This document shows positions 11,653-24,380 of a DNA stretch of 64,000 bases, piece after piece. The translations under genes were made by a program, and so were the position numbers. A model generated the notes under the pieces. That model searched no databases. It was not told the DNA's origin and saw nothing but the letters and a program-made list of their open reading frames with translations. This DNA is from Humulus lupulus (lineage: Eukaryota; Streptophyta; Magnoliopsida; Rosales; Cannabaceae), in assembly GCF_963169125.1 (NCBI RefSeq), contig NC_084802.1, positions 25,482,607-25,546,606 of the forward strand. Reading direction: 5' to 3'. The stretch's first letter is position 1. Each line of letters opens with the position of its first letter.

Positions 11653-12617
11653 AAGGGGGATGAGATTAATGATGGATGATAATAATTCGACAATAAGTCA
11701 CTTGTTTTGTTTTTAGTTATTAGTTTTATGTTTATTCATAGTTTTTATTTCATTTGTATTTGTTATTATGAGAAGATAATGAATTGTGATTAATGTGAAA
11801 AGTTTATATTTAAAAATGAGTAGAAATTAGTTATATAGCAGCATCCATTTTTTTACAAAAATACAGTCTGTGCTATAGACCCATTCCCTGTACACCAAAA
11901 GCTTTGCCATTCTCCATGAACACCAGCGAGAAGCTTTGCTTCCGTAATCAGCCACTGCAAAACCAGCGAGGATAGATCTCCATGAACGTCGACGAGAAGT
12001 TTTCCTTCAGTAATCAACCATGGCAGCGACCAACGAGGGGAGATCTCCATGAATGGCAGCGAGAGAATATCAATGGAAGACCTCCATTAACATTGACGAG
12101 AGAAGATCAACAGAAGAGTTATTTACGTGAACATAAAAATCCTTGATCTAACATTTTGAAACAAAATCATTAAAAAAAAAAACAATTCTAAGGTTGTTTA
12201 GTGTGTGGTTAGTTATCATCAAATTTGGTTGATCTTTGTTTGATTCTCATATTTTAATGGTACTTCTCTTTATAGTGTAGTTGTTTTTTCGTTAATTTTG
12301 CAGATCTAGAAGGGAAAACATTGAATTGAAATTTTTTTGGGTAGTATATTAAGAACAAGGAAAGTATTTTAAAATTTTAATTTAACATTTGTTGTTGTTG
12401 AGTTGTTCGCTTTTTTTCTAGGTGTTGTTGTCACTTAAACTTATATAAACGTGAAAATGACAATGTTGAACTAAAAAACTTTAATTTATGCACATCTCAA
12501 ATAATGAAATCAATACTAATTTTGATACAAAGTAATGGAAAATGGGATGATAAAAGTAATTATATTGAATTTGAAGATAGTGGAAAATTGATCCCAAAAC
12601 ACTGCAAATACAAAGAC
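11653..12617. other. Intergenic stretch, no gene recognised
   Basis: AT-rich DNA. From about 11885 to 12070 a GC-richer patch carries imperfect repeats around 'agatctccatgaa' and 'accagcgag', giving a short minus-strand frame (11853-12050) that looks repeat-derived. The last five bases, AAGAC, are the left target duplication of the solo LTR that follows. Confidence 0.4.
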
Positions 12618-12969
12618 TGTAATGCCCCGAATTTCCTAATAAGGGTTAGGACCTTGATTAGGAGGCTAGGAGGGCCATAATTGATTTATTATGATATTAA
12701 ATGATTATATGCATGTTAATGTGAATTATATTATTATATGATGATAAATGCATGCATATGGGTGTATTTATAATTATAAGGGCATTTTGGTAATTTAGCC
12801 TGTTGAGGGCATATTTGTATATTTGGGTGCATATTGTAATTTGTGAATGAGATTTCATTATTATGGAGATATATTCGAGCTATTCGGTATGAGACGATCT
12901 TATATTATGAGTTAGCAGTTTTGTCATAACGGGGTCGATTATTGGGTAATAAGAATGTTTATTTGATGA

Positions 12970-13112
12970 TGTAAAATATGGTGAATGAATTGTGATTTTT
13001 ATTCAATAGAATAGTATGTATTTATATACAAAATTAGAGACTAAATAGGAAACTAACTAAATACAATTAACTCTAATTTCTACAACTAATATACAGCTAA
13101 TATATTCTAACA
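12970..13112 (-). repeat. 3' LTR of the copia element (143 bp)
   Basis: On the minus strand it begins TGTTAGAATA and ends TTTTACA. Compared with the other LTR it has an extra 'atacagctaat', which looks like slippage over the 'ctaatat' motif. Confidence 0.85.
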
Positions 13113-13119
13113 CTCCCCC

Positions 13120-16100
13120 TCAAGCTGGAGCATAAATGTTAATCATGCCCAGCTTGTTACAAAGATAATCAACCCGCACCCCATTCAAAGCCTTTGTAAA
13201 AATATCTCCTAATTGTTCTCCAGTCTTCACATATCCTGTGGAGATCAGGCCTTGTTGAATTTTCTCACGAACAAAATGACAATCAATCTCAATGTGCTTA
13301 GTTCACTCATGGAACACAGGATTTGAGGCAATATGAAGAGCAGCTTGATTATCACACCACAATTTTGCTGGAACTAAAGTCTTAAACCCGAATTCAGTCA
13401 AAAGCTGATAAATCCATACTATCTCACACATAGACTGTGCCATAACTCTATATTCTGATTCTGCACTGGATCTAGACACAACGTTTTGCTTCTTACTCTT
13501 CCAAGAGATTAGATTGCCCTCAACAAAGACACAATAACCTGAAGTGGATCGTCTATCTACCTTGGAGCCTGCCCAATCTGCATCAAAGAAACACTCAATC
13601 TGGATGTGTCTCTGATCCTTGTAAACAATACCTCGTCCTGGTGCTCCTTTCAAGTAACACAAAATTTGCTCTAATGCTGCCCAATGATGAATTGTTGGAG
13701 AAGACATAAACTGACTAACAACACTAACTGAGAATGCAATATCTGGACGAGTCACAGTTAGATAATTCAACTTTCCAACCAATCTGCGATATTTCTCAAG
13801 ATCTTCAAATGGTTCCCCATCACGTGTAAGATGCACAGCTGGATTCATTGGAGTACTACAAGGTTTTGCTCCCAATTTTCCTGTCTCAGTTAACAAATCA
13901 AGTACATACTTCCTTTGAGACAGAAAAATACCTTGTTTACTCCGAGTAACTTCAACTCCCAAGAAATACTTGAGCACCCCTAAATCCTTCATGTGAAACT
14001 GGGTATGAATGAAAGATTTAAGGGATGAGATGCCTCCGGTATCATTTCCAGTGATAACGATGTCATCCACGTACACAACTAACAAAATGATACCAGCAGT
14101 TGATCTTTTATAGAACATAGAATGATCTGACTTACTTTTCAACAAACCAAATTTCTCAACAGCCTGACTAAATTTACCAAACCAAGCACGAGGACTTTGT
14201 TTCAACCCATATAAAGATTTGCGAAGACGACAAACTCGCCCTAACTCCCCCTGAGCAACAAACCCAAGAGGTTGCTCCATATACACTTCTTCCTCAAGAT
14301 CCCCATGAAGAAAAGAATTTTTAATATTAAGCTAATGCAAAGGCCAATGATGAGTAGCTGCCATGGAAATGAACAGTCGAACAGATGTGAGTTTAGCAAC
14401 AGGAGAAAAAGTATCACAATAGTCCACTCCATAGGTTTGAGCATAACCCTTGGCAACAAGACGGGCCTTTAAGCGAGCAATTGTTCCATCTGGATTGACT
14501 TTAACCGTAAACATCCATTTGCACCCTATGGCCCGTTAACCTGAAGGTAAATTAACCAAGTCCCAAGTACCATTCGCAACTAAAGCATTCATCTATTCTA
14601 TCATTGCAGCAAGCCAACCAGGATGAGACATGGCTTCACGAACAATTTTAGGAATAGTGATGGAATCAAGAGAAGCAATAAAAGAGAAAGAAGACGAGGA
14701 CAGATGATTATAAGAAACAAAAGAAGAAATAGGATATGTACATTGGCGTTTACCTTTACGTAGTGCAATGGGAAGATCATCGTTGAGTTCTGAATCTGAT
14801 GACGAAGATGCAGGTGCAGGACATGAAACGGGAGGTGGAGGAGGTGGACGCCTGGAGTACACTATAATAGGAGGCTTAGGAGGTGGTGGAGGTGTAGGCA
14901 TTACGGGAGCTATGACAGAGGTAGGTGAAGGAAAAAGAGACTCGTCAGAACATGTATCAGGCGCAGAGGATGTGACAGAATATACCAACAAATCATCATC
15001 CTCCCCCTGACAAGTAGGAGTAGGTGAAGATGAAAAATAAGGTGTATTTTCCACAAAAGTAACATCGATAGACACAAGATATTTGTTAAGATCAGGACAA
15101 TAACACCTATACCCTTTCTGAAGACGAGAATAACCAAGAAATACACACTTTAATGACTTAGGATCTAATTTGGTGACATGTGGATGGACATCTCGAGCAA
15201 AACAAATACTGTCAAATACCCGAGGAGCAACTGGAAACAATGACTTACCAGGAAAAAGAATTTTAAATGGGATCTCACCATTAAGTACCGAGGATGGCAT
15301 GCGATTAATAAGAAAGCATGCTGTGGAAACTGTATCGGCCCAAAAATGTTTAGGAACTTTCATTTGAAACAAGAGGGCACGTGCAGTTTCAAGAAGATGT
15401 ATGTTTTTACGTTCTGCTACACCATTTTGGGGTGCTGTATCAACGCAAGAAGTTTCATGAAGCATGCCATTAGAGGTCATGTAAGATTGAAATTGAGCAG
15501 ATGTGTACTCTTTGGCATTATAACTTCGCAAAGTACGAACAGACACATTAAATTGATTTTGAATCTCAGCACAAAAAGCACAAAATATAGAAAACAACTT
15601 AGAACGATTTTGCATTAAATATAACCAAGTTACACAAGAATAATCATCCACAAAAGTTACAAAATACCTGAATCCAGGTTTAGACAAAATAGGAGAAGGA
15701 CCCCAAACATCAGAATGAACTAACTCAAAAGGAACACTAGCATGTTTATTGACTCGATGACTCAAACTAACACGATGATGTTTGGCAAACTGACATGACT
15801 CACAATCTAATGAAGACACCTTACTATATTGGGGACAAAGCTTCTTGAGCAAAGGAAGGGATGGATGGCCCAAACGACAATGAGCCTCAAAAGCGGAAGC
15901 GACACTCGGACAAGCAATAGGAGTTGAGGACAGTGGATCAAGAACATACAGGCCTCCAGATTCATGTCCTATACCAATAATCTTCTTCGTCATAAGATCC
16001 TGAAATAAACAATGATCGGGAAAGAAAGAGATGCAACAATTCAAATTATGAGTGAGTTGACTAACAGAAAGAAAATTAAAGGATAAATTAAGTAAATGTA

Positions 16101-17286
16101 AGACTGATGACAAAGTAAGCAAAGGTGTATGAGTAATAGTGCTAGATCCAAGAACAGAAGATGGTGATCCATCAGCTAAGGTAACAGAAGAAGTGGGACT
16201 ATAAGACTGAAGAGTGGAAAAGAGACTGGAATTACCTGTCATGTGATTTGTGGCACCAGAATCAATGACCCATTTTGAGGATGTGGAAAGAAGGCATGCA
16301 TTAGATTTACCTGAATCAGCAATTGTAGTGACAGAAGGAGATGAAGACTTGAGTGATTCCTGGTACCTTGAGAACTTGGAAAATTCATCCACAGAAATAA
16401 TGACCAAATTGTCAGATGCATCACTAGTGCTTGTAACATTAGCATAGTGTTTTTGCTGATTTTTAAATTGTAGCTTCTTACACTCGAACTTGGTATGACC
16501 TGGTTTCTTACAATAGTTGCACATAATGCTCCCGGATTCCGGTGTTCTATTGTCAGGCCTTTGTGAATTGCCTCCTTTGGAACCATTTGGAGTAGAGTTT
16601 CTCCATGGTGCATGATTATTATGACCAACCAAAGTACTATTAAGAGAAACAGATGAAGTAGTTTATGTACGAAGAACACGGCTAAAGACATCTTGTAAAG
16701 AGGAGACATCAGACCCAGAAAGAACCTGTGACTTTGCAGAGTCAAAGTTAGATGAGAGTCCTGCTAGAAAGCTCATGATAGCCATCTGCTCTCACTGGCG
16801 TTGTTGAACCTTCACATCAGGACTAAATGGCAACAACACATTAAGCTCTTCGTATGTCCTCTTAAATGTCATAAAGTAGTTCATAAGAGACTGATCTTGT
16901 TTCTCCGCGCGATAAAAGGCTTTGCAAACATCATACATACGCGATAGATTGTTTTTTCCAAAATACAAAAACTCCAAGTAATCCATTAGTTCTTTAACCA
17001 ATTCACAATGATTAATTAAACTAATTACCTCATTATCAATAGAATTTCGAATTTGAAGAAACAAGCGAGCATCCTCACGTAGCCACACTTTTCTTGAATC
17101 GTCTTTTTCTTTGGGAGGAGCATCAGTCAAGTGATCATCTTTGTCAATACTCCTTAGATAAAGTCGAATCGTCTTACTCCATTCTAAATAATTCGAACCA
17201 ATCAATTTATGGTCCATGATTTTAGACATCACGGGAACCACATCAGAAATAACTAGTGTTTTTGGATCTGATTTCATCTCTGCCAT
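13120..17286 (-). pseudogene. Copia Gag-Pol, single frame broken only by stop codons
   Basis: From the start at 17286 (MAEMKSD) all pieces are in one frame down to the TGA at 13122-13120, which overlaps the polypurine tract. Domains in order are the Gag UBN2-type core (about 17200-16800), zinc knuckle CNYCKKPGHTKFEC near 16520, protease DSGATNH near 16260, GAG-pre-integrase and integrase (HSDVWGPSP near 15700), RT box YVDDIVITGN near 14070 and RNase H (HERTKHIE region) near 13300. In-frame stops are at 16792-16794 (TGA), 16663-16665 (TAA), 14593-14595 (TAG), 14536-14538 (TAA), 14332-14334 (TAG) and 13303-13305 (TGA). No frameshift was found. Several stops sit where a conserved Arg CGA or Gln CAG is expected, so C-to-T changes explain them. 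Confidence 0.85.
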
Positions 17287-17758
17287 AACCTCAAAAACAA
17301 ATAACGGAAGAGACAAGATAGAATCGAACAACGAAGAACAAGTAAAGAACACCCAGATACGAAGAAGTGAGAAATACCAAACTACAACCTGAGACAGATG
17401 CGAGTAGGCTCAAGAGGAGCCGAGAAACGAACCGGAGATGATTCGTCGTTGAAATCCCCGTCACACGTGCCTCCACGCGCCGGCGTGTGGGGTAGGTGGC
17501 AAAAGGAACAAGCGGTGCATGAGCCACACGCGCAAGGAATCCAGCGACCGGACATTGGGGTTTGGCAGATCGGTGGCTGGGCAATCTCTCTGAGTGGGCG
17601 GTGAGAACAAATGATCACTCTAAAGATGGTTTCCAAAAAAAAAAGAACCCTAATTAAAGAATCCAAATTTGTGATGAACCCTAATTGAAAACCCCAATTT
17701 GTAATGAACCCTATTTTCGAATTTCGAATTCCCAATCCCAAAATCAGCTCTGATACCA

Positions 17759-17890
17759 TGTAAAATATGGTGAATGAATTGTGATTTTTATTCAATAGAA
17801 TAGTATGTATTTATATACAAAATTAGAGACTAAATAGGAAACTAGCTAAATACAATTAGCTCTAATTTCTACAACTAATATATTCTAACA
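17759..17890 (-). repeat. 5' LTR of the copia element (132 bp)
   Basis: The partner of 12970-13112, followed inward by the TGGTATCAGAGC primer site at 17758-17747. At 132 bp it is short even for a copia element. Confidence 0.85.
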
Positions 17891-19484
17891 GATGATAAAT
17901 TGGGAGTATTTGAGGTCAGGAGGAAATTCTTGAGGTTTTGACTATAATGTCCCCGGGGGTGTTTTTGGGACCCCGAGCACTAGGTTTTATTTGAGATTAC
18001 TTAAGCTTGAAGTAGCTTGTCAGATAGAACGTACGTTAGAAAACATTTCCTCTCTCCTTCGTTAGCTCATTTTACCGTTCGAAGCCTTTTTGAAGAAATA
18101 TCGAGTTCTAGGAGCCGGAATCAAGTGAGGATCGAGGCATAGCGATCCTAGGAAAGATTAGAAGCTTCTTAACCGAAGGATTTGACGAAAAACAACCCAA
18201 TCGAATGTAATCTAAGTTTAAGTTTTGAGTTTTTAGAGTTTCTAAGCTTTGAATTGGATTTTGTGAATCGTTGAGTTTTTTGTTCGATTAAGCTTTGGGT
18301 TTTGATGGTTTTGGACCATTGGGAAGCTTGGGAACTTTGATTTGATGATTTGGTAATGTTTAGGCATGATTTTGGAGGCTTTGGGATGTTGAAAATCGTG
18401 TTTGGGGATGGCTCTTGGTTGGGGGTCGCGGCCCTGTTCTTGGGCGCTGCGGCCCTTGCTTCTGGAATGGCTGGGGGTCGCGGCCCATGGTGCTAGGGCC
18501 GCAGCCCTTGAGCAGGGTTGAGCCCGTTTGTGTGTTTTGACCCCGGGAACATGGTTTTAGGCCTCGAGATCGTTCCTACTACCTGGATTAGTGGGGATTG
18601 ATGTCCCGGAGGCTAGATCTTGGTTTGGGAACCCTTGATTATCATTTTATTGATGGTGTCCCGTATTTGGTTATGACTAGGTGGCCACTAAAGGACTAAA
18701 AGTTGATCGTTCTCAAGGGTCGTTCTTTTATTCCTTCTAGCTCGAATCTGAGGTAAGAAAACTGCACCCTGTGTATATGTGACATGCATGGTTATTATTG
18801 ATGCATGTTGGATTATTAAATGTGGCATGCATGATTATTGTTGAGGCATGTCAAGTGGTTAAATATGATGCATATGATGCACGAGAAACATGTGATTAGG
18901 ACATGCTTTGTATACTGAGTATGCTATTGTTTAGAGCTTGACCCTCTGTGTTTATGCATGATCCTAATTATGCTAGTATTTGTTAAGTAAGCATGCTGAA
19001 TGCCTTGTATTCAGATATTGGATATGTGATATATGTTTGGTGGCACTGCTTACTTGTATATGCACTAGTCAGGGATACTGACCTAAGAGTCAGAAATGGC
19101 ATAGCGTCATGAACGCAGGGCCAAATGAAGATTAGATCTAATCGATATCAACATTGAATGGCTCTAAGGCATTAATGCTGGACCGGCCCTAAGGTCGATG
19201 AACTTAGAAGCGCTTGCCCAGTCTAACACTAGTTACTAGAGCCAGGGCCTAAGGTCCAGGTGAGTGTTTGTCACATGGCTAGGGAATGATGTTCCAAGGT
19301 TATGATTCTATGGTCATGAGGAAAGTTATGTTGGTGACTAGTCACCATGCACCTATCCTGTTTGAACTAATAAAAGTTCACTTGTCTGTTAAGCCCCGGT
19401 GACCCTATCGTCACAAGGCTAAAGGGAGCTATACCCAACTCAATGACTTTTGCAACTATCACCGAAATGTTTGGACTGAAAGAC

Positions 19485-19673
19485 CTGGATGATTATTATG
19501 ATCATTGGTTTATGTGTTATACTCAACATTACGTTTCTATATTGGGCTAAAAGCCCTGGATGATCATTGGTTGATGTGTTATACTCAACATTATGTTTCT
19601 ATATTGGGCTAAAAGCCCTGGATGATTATTATGGTGATTGGTTGATGTGTTATACTCAACATTACGTGGATCT
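19485..19673 (+). repeat. Tandem repeat inside the solo LTR, three units of 62-71 bp
   Basis: Units start 'ctggatgatyatt' and contain 'gtgttatactcaacatta' and 'tatattgggctaaaagcc'. The intact copy of the LTR at 58126-60799 has only two units (about 58626-58755), so the copy number varies within the family. Confidence 0.75.
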
Positions 19674-19692
19674 GTTGCCTGCTGGAATAGGG

Positions 19693-22600
19693 CACTACTA
19701 CAAAATACCCTTTACATGACACTTTTTTAGGACACACACATAAATGCAAGTCCTTAAAAATTTTTTTAGAGTTTTTAGGACACTCATTGAGAGTCCTGAA
19801 AAAACACAATTTATGACTCACAATGAGTGTCCTAAAAAAATAAGTGAGTCCTAAAAAAATCTAGGCTAAAAATGAGTGTTTTACTTAACAATTTTAAGGA
19901 CTGGCTTTGGGAGTCATTACTACTCTTTTAGGACTCGCTTTGCGAGTCCTAAAAACACATGGGCTGAAAAATTAGGAATGATGACTTTTAAAGACTTGCT
20001 TTGCTAGTCCTAAAAGAGTATTAAGAACTCCCAAAGCAAGTCATTAAAATTGTTAAGTAAAATAGCATAAAATCACTTATTGTTTAACATATTTATAAAA
20101 TTAGTATTAGTTAAAAATAAGTTGATTTATTGATTGGAAAAATATTGTAAAATACTTTTAATATATAAATTTACTAGTTATAATTTTTATAATATATGAC
20201 ATTGTTTATTTATTTAAAATTTATATGAAAATTAAAAAAATATTAATAAAAATAAATTAATATATATTTTTAAAATAAAGATAACTAAAATACACTTTTA
20301 CGTAGTATTTAAATTAAATAGCAATTTAAGTTTTAAATAACAATTATTATAAGTTTGTAGGGAATTTGCATAGTTGTGATTTTTAATTTTTTATTTTAGT
20401 ATTAGGAGTATAAAATTGGGAGTTTTATAATCATTTTTTTTTTATCTAAATAATATAATCTAATTTTTATTAATAAAAAAAAAAATAATAATAAGTGCCA
20501 AATCCCTTTCTCCCTCCCTCCCTACCCGATCCTTACTTTCCTTTCTCCCTTTCTCTCTCGCATGCTCTCTGCTAGGCCCGAACGATGACGGAAGGGGCTC
20601 AGGGAATGGTGGTCGATGGCGGCAGGGGGGTCGGGGTCGAGCTGTTCGGTGGCAGGGGGCTCGGGGCTGTGCTCGACAGCAACGACTGGTGGCTCGTGGC
20701 TGGGCTCGACAACAACGACTGATGGCTCGGGGGGGCTCGACGGCAGGTGGGGGGGGTCTCGGGTCTGGGTTCGACGGCGCAGGGGCTGGGCAGAGGGCTA
20801 TTTGGCTTCGGGACTTTGAGAGACACGAGAGCTATGGCCATGGAGAGGATCTATCTTGGTGGAAAGATTTGTTTTTTTAGCTCATGTATTATTTATTTCC
20901 ATTTATTTAGTAATCTCTTCCTCCTTTCCTATCCATATGGGTTTTGTGTTTGAAGTGTTTTTTGCATTTGGGTCCACCGGGAATGATCCTAGATTGATCT
21001 TCTCCTTCAAGGTCTCCTCCTTCCCACCGGGAAAGACCTCGCCGCCGACCTAATTGCTGGCAAATACAACTATCGTCAACGCCTCATCTTCCTCCTCATT
21101 GCTCTTAAGCCTATCTCCTTCTTCATTTAGGTTTGTTTTTTGCTTCTTCCAGATCTGTCTCATTTTTATTGTGCAAATGCCAGCTATTATGATCTCCGAC
21201 AATCTTCGAGGCTTCTCAACGATTCTGTTCTTTGAAGATAGAAGTATCTTTTCGACAACTATAGTATTTGACATTCTAGACTACATTATAGTTTAGAAGA
21301 TACTTCTTTCTAAATATTCATGATATTGGTTTTCTTTGTTTTTGAGTTAAAATTGTTTCATTTTAAGCTTTAAAATGACAAGTTGGAAGTTTGATTCATG
21401 TCTCAGCATCTTCTGTACTTATCAAGGACTAGGAAACTGCAGGATTTAATACATGGAAAAAACTCCTGCTAGGTATTTGATCAAATGCCTCTATGTAATG
21501 TGCTCATTTGATGAAGTTACTATGCTTTACTTTAGTGATTGGATCTTGTTGAATTTGCTATAAATATCTTTTTTTTTTTTGCAAAAGAAATTTGCTAGGA
21601 AAACTATGAACAAGCTCACTCTCTGTTTCTTTGTCTATCTTCTGAACTTTGGGCAAAATATCAACTAGAGAATATATCTAAATATAATTATTAGTAGTAG
21701 TAATTAAGTTCTAGTAGCTTCAGTAATACCGATTCATGTCATTTATTTTTTTATTAGTGTTTTGGTGGAAGGATTATTATATGCATATATCTCTCTTATC
21801 TTTTAGTATAGTTCTAATTGACCTACATACCTTTATATATATAAAGGTATGTACGTACATATATATATATATTTCTTTGGCTTAGTGATTTTAAAAGTAC
21901 GGTATATAAGTTATTATCCTTGCTTGTTTGAAACTCTTTGTATATGTTTCTTTATTAAGATTTTTTAAAGGATATGATATTGGGTGCTGGGAGATGTTAT
22001 TCCTTGTAAGTAATTGCCAGTGATGGCTGCACTGTTGTCTTGACTACTCAGGCTCAATAAAGTAATTATCAGTATTTATTTTCTATTATGCTCAATAAAG
22101 TAATTATCAGTATTTGTTTTCTTTTATTGATTAAGTAGCATTTATTATTGAGTTCATGTATCTCTAATGAGATTCATTGGACCAATTTTGACTTTTCTGG
22201 TCTTCCATCTTTCCTCTACCTCTCATATCTCTCCATGAACGTAAACCCATTTCAGCTCAAGATCTGTTCCATTTTCAAGTTTGTATTTTTTTTCTACATT
22301 TTTATTTCTACTCTCTTTGTCTCTCTCAGCTCCCTCTCTCTCTATCTCTCACTCATCTCTTTTTTGCATTTCTTAACTATATCTACTTTTTTTTTTGTAT
22401 TAATTTGTTCTCTCTTTTTCTTATGTGAAAGGGGAAAGCTTTTGGTGAAAATAGCTTCTCTCTCAGATGCTCTATCTCTCTCATATCAGGTACGTACGTA
22501 CGTGTGTTTTGGGTTGGGCGGTGCGGGTTTTGACAGAATGAGTTCATTAATTCATTTATTTGTGTTATAAGCTTATAAGGTTGAGTTTATGTCTGATCTT

Positions 22601-24380
22601 CATTCCAACCATTTGTTGAGCAAGTTTTAGAGTTTGATTTAATTTTTTGATCTGTATTGTGATTTGGAAAATATTTTTTAAAAATAAAATAAAATTTATA
22701 TATGGTTGTTTCTTGATATAATGTTACACTTAATGAGTACGACTTCTATTGTTGGGATTTTAATGAGACAATTATAGAACCTAGCTTCATATTTATGGCT
22801 GCTAATTTTGATGGAATACTTGGACTTGGATTTTAAGAGATCTTGGTTGGAAATGTTGTTCAGGTAAATCTATCTATCTCAACCTCTAAACATGCTGTAA
22901 AACTTCAATTGAATCTTCAATTCATGTTGTAAAATGTTTAATGAGATTTATAACCTCCTAATGATAAATTATTATAACTTAACTTGTGGATTTTTCTTAG
23001 ATGTTAGGGTAATGAATTGCCCTGTTTCTCTCTTTTGTGAAATGAGATTTATAACCATTTATTTTGACTTGTCTTTTGTTTTGCAATAGGAAAGGGATGA
23101 CTAAAGTGTGATAAGTGCTTTTTCTATATACGCATATTAGGTCAACTTGCACCCAATATTTGATGTCAAATTAATGATATAAATTATTTACTCTTATTAT
23201 AGCTGACATCCAACATATAGTATTGTAATTGATTCTCTTTGCAAAATGGAGAAAACTTAAAAGAGTTATATGAACTGATGTTATCGAACAGGGTTCTACC
23301 AGATTCACTTTGATCAAAGGCTATATGAAGGTTGATAAAACACAAGTGTTAATACTGGGTTCTTATCATATAGTTTATGTTCCATAATTAGCATTATACA
23401 AATTAGGTAATAAGTGGTTGCATTACCCAGTTTGATTGTGTTGTGTGTACCAAGACATGAGAAATCAAGTAATTAAGTAATTAAGTAGTACTAATGTCTT
23501 ATCACTTAAGCTCCTTCCCACTTGAACCATAACATCATAATAAATAATAAGCCGACATTAAAGTTTTAACGAAATTAGAGATTAAGAGGTGGATTATGAT
23601 TAAAAGGGTCTCTTAAAAGATGCTTAATTATAATTGTTGTGTGTATACTTATTTATAAGTTTGAATTATAATATATTTATAATTAAAGAATTTTTTTATA
23701 ATGTGCACGTCTATATTGAGATGCATTTTTTTGGCGCAATACTAGGCAACATTGACAATTGAAGTTTTTAGAATAAAAAATATATTTCACTAACATTGTA
23801 TACGTTTCTTGTTTAATTATTGGTGATGATAAAATTTGATTGTAGTATAAACTATCATGTAATATGATTTTGTAAGCCGAGTAGACTAAATACTAAAATG
23901 ATATTTTTGAGTAATTATTAAAAAATTATTTTGTTGTATTTTTTTTTGAAATTTTAGAAATCTAACATATATAATACATTTTGGACACTCAAAGGGATAT
24001 ATTTTTTCTAAATCAAAATGAAAATTGTAGTTGCATTTAAAAAAAAAAAATACTTTTAAGGGCATACAAAGCGAGTCCTAAAAAATTACTTAAAGCACTC
24101 AATCATATTTTTTAGGACTCGCAATGCGAGTCCTAAAAACTTAATTAAAGGCACTCAACCAGATTTTTTAGGACTCGCACTAGATTTTTTAGGACTCGCA
24201 GTGCGAGTCTTAAAAATATTCTTTTAGTACTCGCAATGCGAGTCCTAAAAACTTAATTAAAGGCACTTAACCAGATTTTTTAGGACTCGCAACGTAAGTC
24301 CTAAAAAACCTTAGTTTTTAAGGCTCTCAAATAGAGGACTCGCGCCCCACGAGTCCTAAAAATCATTTTTTGTAGTAGTG
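19693..24380. mobile_element. Non-autonomous CACTA (En/Spm) transposon, 4.7 kb
   Basis: The ends are CACTACTACAAAA and TTTTGTAGTAGTG, inverted, with GGG on both sides (19690-19692 and 24381-24383), the 3-bp duplication of CACTA elements. Both subterminal regions (about 19715-20050 and 24050-24365) carry many copies of a palindrome of the form TTTTAGGACTCGC-nn-GCGAGTCCTAAAA, the usual layout for TNPA-type binding. No transposase can be recognised in any frame. The interior is mostly AT-rich with one GC-rich patch at 20580-21060. Confidence 0.85.
20480..21060. other. GC-rich, pyrimidine-rich patch inside the CACTA element, origin unknown
   Basis: A CT-rich stretch (about 20500-20565) is followed by about 250 bases of Gly/Ser- or Pro/Ser-coding repeats (ggctcgggg, cgacaacaacgactg) and then text with 'ccaccggga'. 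Its base composition is unlike the flanking AT-rich DNA. It looks like a captured 5' gene end, but no product is recognised on either strand. Confidence 0.3.

Larger units (their letters stand above)
12970..17890 (-). mobile_element. Short-LTR Ty1/copia retrotransposon, complete, minus strand
   Basis: The LTRs are 17759-17890 (5', 132 bp) and 12970-13112 (3', 143 bp). They differ by two substitutions and an 11-bp duplication-type indel. The flanks 12965-12969 and 17891-17895 are both GATGA. The primer-binding site TGGTATCAGAGC (initiator Met tRNA type) directly abuts the 5' LTR at 17758-17747, and a TTGAGGGGGAG polypurine tract abuts the 3' LTR near 13113-13123. It carries one gag-pol frame in the order Gag, PR, IN, RT, RNase H, which is the copia order. 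The lineage within copia is not assigned. Confidence 0.9.

Noticed and set aside
16792..16794. TGA in copia Gag as a Gag/Pol readthrough stop
   Set aside because: It replaces a conserved Arg in the Gag core, is followed by GAG and not CTA, and is one of six scattered stops.
17291..17795. Minus-strand frames in the leader of the copia element
   Set aside because: They overlap the primer site and leader, end before Gag and show no known domain.
20616..20880. Gly/Ser-rich and Arg/Gly-rich overlapping frames in the CACTA interior
   Set aside because: All three frames and the reverse strand are open because of GC-rich repeats; no frame is preferred.
22148..22570. Plus-strand 140-residue frame inside the CACTA element
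   Set aside because: Composed almost only of Ser/Leu/Phe from a CT-rich low-complexity stretch; no domain, no relation to CACTA transposases.
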